From positions 744,001 to 808,000 of the forward strand of contig CAVXSO010000006.1 in NCBI GenBank assembly GCA_963764465.1: DNA of 64,000 nt, given 5' to 3'. The stretch is from JAJXXT01 sp963764465 (GTDB lineage Bacteria > Pseudomonadota > Alphaproteobacteria > Acetobacterales > Acetobacteraceae). This document shows positions 61,650 through 64,000 of this stretch, one piece after another; the first letter of the stretch is position 1, and each line of letters begins with the position of its first letter. A model generated the notes under the pieces. The model had not been told where the DNA came from, made no database searches, and worked only from the letters and a program-made list of their open reading frames with translations. A program made the translations under genes and the position numbers.

Positions 61650-63019
61650 AGGATGAAGCGGCTCAGGTCGCCCTTCCCTGCCAGGGGCGCCACCCGCTCG
61701 CGTACATAGGCGGCATCGATCTCCATGGTCTGCCCAGCACGGTCGGAGGCGGAGAAGCTAACGTCCTCCAGCAGCCGTTCCAGCACCGTGTGCAACCGTC
61801 GCGCGCCGATATTTTCCACCTTCTCGTTGATGTCGGCAGCAAGCTCGGCAAGGGCCTCCACCGCATCGGGCGAAAAGGACAGCTTCAGCCCCTCCGTCGC
61901 GATCAGTGCCTCGTACTGCTTGATCAACGAGTGCTCGGGCTCGGTCAGGATCCGCCTGAGATCATCGCGCGACAGCGGCGACAGCTCCACACGGATCGGC
62001 AGACGCCCCTGGAGCTCGGGCAGGAGATCGGCGGGCTTGGCGAGATGGAACGCGCCGGAGGCGATGAACAGAACATGGTCCGTCTTCACCGGCCCGTGCT
62101 TCGTGTTCACCGTCGTCCCCTCGATTAGCGGCAACAGGTCGCGCTGCACGCCCTCGCGCGAAACGTCCCCGCCACGGAACCCGCCCTCGCCCGTGCGCGC
62201 GCAAATCTTGTCGATCTCGTCGATGAAGACGATGCCGTGGTTCTCGGCATGCGCCACGGCTTCGTGCGTCAGCGCCTCGGAGTCGAGCAGCTTGTCCGCT
62301 TCCTCGCGCTCCAGCGCCACGCGCGCGGCGGCCACCGTCATCTTTCGTGGCTTCGCCTGTCGGCCGAACATCCCCTTCATCATCTCGCCTAGGTTGATCG
62401 CCTGCCCGGGCGGCATCCCCGGAATGTCCATCGCCCCGATCGGCACGCCCGCGGGCTCGGAGACGGAAACCTCGATCTCCTTGTCCTCGAACATCCCGTC
62501 GCGCAGCATCCGGCGGAACTTGCTGCGCGTATCGGCGGCCGCCTGCTCGCCGGTCAGCGCCGTCACCAGTCGCTCCTCCGCGGCCAGCTCCGCCTTTGCC
62601 TGCACCTCCCGCCGGCGCGTCTCGCGCAGCATCACGATCGAGGCCTCCACCAGGTCGCGCACGATGCTCTCGACATCGCGGCCCACGTACCCGACCTCGG
62701 TGAACTTCGTCGCCTCCACCTTCAGGAACGGCGCCTGCGCCAGCTTTGCGAGGCGGCGTGCGATCTCCGTCTTGCCACACCCGGTGGGCCCGATCATCAG
62801 GATGTTCTTCGGCACCACCTCCTCGCGCATCGCCTCCGGCAAGCGCTGCCGCCGCCAGCGGTTGCGCAGCGCGATCGCCACGGCGCGCTTGGCGTCGTGC
62901 TGGCCGATGATGAACCGGTCGAGCTCGGAAACGATCTCGCGCGGCGAGAAATTGGGTGCATCCACGCCGGCCTCGCGCACCGCCGTCTCTCGGCCCGCCT
63001 CCATCGCGCCATCCATCAT
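61646..63019 (-). CDS. hslU: ATP-dependent protease ATPase subunit HslU
   Basis: A 457-residue AAA+ unfoldase that feeds HslV. SPREIVSELDRFIIGQHDAK opens the N-domain, Walker A is MIGPTGCGKTEIARRLA, Walker B IVFIDEIDKICAR, and the I-domain inserts between (ERLVTALTGEQAAADTRSKF). The C-terminus GDLSRFIL matches the tail that docks into HslV. Start ATG at 63017-63019 shares a base with the hslV stop (TGATG). It converges on the MocR gene with a 4-base overlap. Confidence 0.96.
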   Translation of the reverse strand: MMDGAMEAGRETAVREAGVDAPNFSPREIVSELDRFIIGQHDAKRAVAIALRNRWRRQRLPEAMREEVVPKNILMIGPTGCGKTEIARRLAKLAQAPFLKVEATKFTEVGYVGRDVESIVRDLVEASIVMLRETRRREVQAKAELAAEERLVTALTGEQAAADTRSKFRRMLRDGMFEDKEIEVSVSEPAGVPIGAMDIPGMPPGQAINLGEMMKGMFGRQAKPRKMTVAAARVALEREEADKLLDSEALTHEAVAHAENHGIVFIDEIDKICARTGEGGFRGGDVSREGVQRDLLPLIEGTTVNTKHGPVKTDHVLFIASGAFHLAKPADLLPELQGRLPIRVELSPLSRDDLRRILTEPEHSLIKQYEALIATEGLKLSFSPDAVEALAELAADINEKVENIGARRLHTVLERLLEDVSFSASDRAGQTMEIDAAYVRERVAPLAGKGDLSRFIL

Positions 63020-63579
63020 CACAGTGTCTCCACCAATAGCGAGTGGTTGGTATAGACGCAGATATCGCCGGCGATCTTCATCGCCCGCCGCGCGATTGCC
63101 TCCGCATCCAACCCCTCGACCCCCATCAGCGCGCGCGCCGCGGCGAGCGCGTAATTGCCGCCGGACCCGATCGCGATCACCCCGTCCTCCGGCTCCAGCA
63201 CATCGCCCTGGCCGGTCAACGTAAAACTGTGCTCCTTGTCCGCCACCGCCATCATCGCCTCCAGCCGCCGCAGGAACCGGTCGGAACGCCAGTCCTTCGC
63301 CAGTTCCACGCACGCGCGCTCGAGCTGGCCCGGGAACCGCTCCAGCTTTGCCTCCAGCCGCTCGAGCAGCGTGAAGGCGTCAGCCGTGGCACCCGCGAAC
63401 CCCGCCAGCACCTGCCCGCCGCCGATCCGCCGTACCTTGCGCGCGTTGCCCTTCACCACCGTCTGGCCAAGTGTCACCTGGCCGTCGCCCGCCATGGCTA
63501 CCGCCCCGTCCCGCCTCACGCAGAGGATCGTGGTGCCGTGCCAGCCGGCGAAGTCCGTCATTGTGTTGTCGTGGTTCAT
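63019..63579 (-). CDS. hslV: ATP-dependent protease peptidase subunit HslV
   Basis: A 186-residue threonine protease of the proteasome beta fold. WHGTTILCVRRDGAVAMAGD contains the N-terminal catalytic threonine (Thr-Thr after HG) exposed by propeptide removal; GFAGATADAFTLLERLEAKL, and IAIGSGGNYALAAARAL complete the active site. The ATG at 63577-63579 is chosen over ATG at 63561; both lie close to the propeptide. A far longer reading frame upstream lacks homology. Confidence 0.94.
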   Translation of the reverse strand: MNHDNTMTDFAGWHGTTILCVRRDGAVAMAGDGQVTLGQTVVKGNARKVRRIGGGQVLAGFAGATADAFTLLERLEAKLERFPGQLERACVELAKDWRSDRFLRRLEAMMAVADKEHSFTLTGQGDVLEPEDGVIAIGSGGNYALAAARALMGVEGLDAEAIARRAMKIAGDICVYTNHSLLVETL

Positions 63580-63774
63580 GGGAACCGCAAATGGGCTCCC
63601 GCCGTGTCGGGCACAAGCGCCCCCGCCCTTCGACGGGTTGATACGGCGCGGATGCCTGGCATGACCGTCACACCAGGTTGACACTTTGTCCCGCTGTTGA
63701 CGCGACGCGCTGAAAAAGCGTCCGATGCCGCCTTACAGCCGGGAAAGCTTCCGGCATCAAAGGGGGAATGTCTG

Positions 63775-64000
63775 ATGTCCGCAAGTGTCAATTCGGCGCA
63801 GGAAGGCGCCAAGATACTCGCCAGACTTGATCGCCTGCCAGGTACCCGCACTGTCTGGACGCTGGTCGGGCTGCTGTCGCTAGGCGGCATGTTCGAGTTC
63901 TACGACCTCTTCATGATGGGCTACGTGATCCCGGGCCTGTTGCGTGCCAAGCTTCTCGCCGGCGTGAAAATCTCCATCTTCGCCGGCCCCGCCCTCTTCG
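63775..64000 (+). CDS. MFS transporter, 5' end only
   Basis: The first 75 codons of a major-facilitator protein run off the window. A cytoplasmic lead (to about residue 25) precedes the first helix TVWTLVGLLSLGGMFEFYDL followed by FMMGYVIPGL; the FEFYDLFMMGY stretch resembles the first helix of the aromatic acid/metabolite symporter group (acidic residues within TM1). An AAAGGGGGAATG site precedes the ATG. The substrate cannot be read from this much sequence. Confidence 0.8.
   Translation, partial: MSASVNSAQEGAKILARLDRLPGTRTVWTLVGLLSLGGMFEFYDLFMMGYVIPGLLRAKLLAGVKISIFAGPALF

Noticed and set aside
63678..63683. TTGACA as the -35 box of the MFS gene
   Set aside because: No acceptable -10 hexamer lies 16-18 bases downstream.

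Overview
The window is very GC-rich DNA from an alphaproteobacterium, most likely Rhodospirillales/Acetobacteraceae-like. This is inferred from gene content and order, the GTTC-N7-GTTC SOS box in front of lexA, and an alphaproteobacterial arrangement of trpGDC-moaC-moeA, lexA, comEC, gltX, the pyrH-to-lpxI envelope block and ruvX-gatCAB. I saw no tRNA, rRNA, CRISPR array or prophage. No stretch longer than 300 bases lacks a gene.

Layout. 1-11.9 kb is metabolic: a partial DUF4239-type membrane protein, an orphan xanthine-dehydrogenase/CO-dehydrogenase-type large subunit, a cysteine-synthase-like enzyme, a coupled amidohydrolase-CobW GTPase pair, Kup, a Rieske protein without its usual partners, an M20 peptidase, a class II aldolase and a GNAT acetyltransferase. 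12-26 kb holds an aldo/keto reductase, gltX, comEC, lexA, an EmrA-type adaptor without an intact EmrB, an MDR oxidoreductase, a LysR regulator, and moeA-moaC-trpC-trpD-trpG on the minus strand. 26-34 kb is a catabolic insert: glpK, a small exported protein, a thiamine-diphosphate enzyme, an SDR, an enolase-superfamily enzyme, a 2-hydroxyacid dehydrogenase and kynureninase. 34-47 kb is the core pyrH-frr-uppS-cdsA-dxr-rseP and bamA-skp-lpxD-fabZ-lpxA-lpxI block, split once by an inverted SDR gene. 47.4-52.2 kb continues the same run, with four-base overlaps, into a glyoxalase and a SoeABC-like sulfite dehydrogenase. An IS5-family element follows (52.3-53.8 kb). After it come a CocE-type hydrolase, ruvX, gatCAB, sufE, a tautomerase paired with a MocR regulator, hslVU, and the start of an MFS transporter.

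Points that stand out. (i) Two genes, kynU and soeA, are each broken by one extra base. In both, the reading frame is restored by changing GACTTC to GACTC, a GANTC (CcrM-type) methylation site, so a shared methylation-linked sequencing artefact is a serious possibility. (ii) The IS landed inside the stop codon of the CocE gene and replaced TAA by TAG without changing the protein. The same IS carries a small cysteine-rich passenger gene coupled to its transposase. (iii) The sulfite dehydrogenase genes are translationally chained to the lipid A genes. (iv) Short tandem repeats appear between several gene pairs and inside the lexA hinge. I found no clear-cut new defence or mobile system. The best candidates for undescribed biology are the IS passenger protein, the lipid A-Soe chain, and the operator-like palindrome in front of the efflux adaptor.
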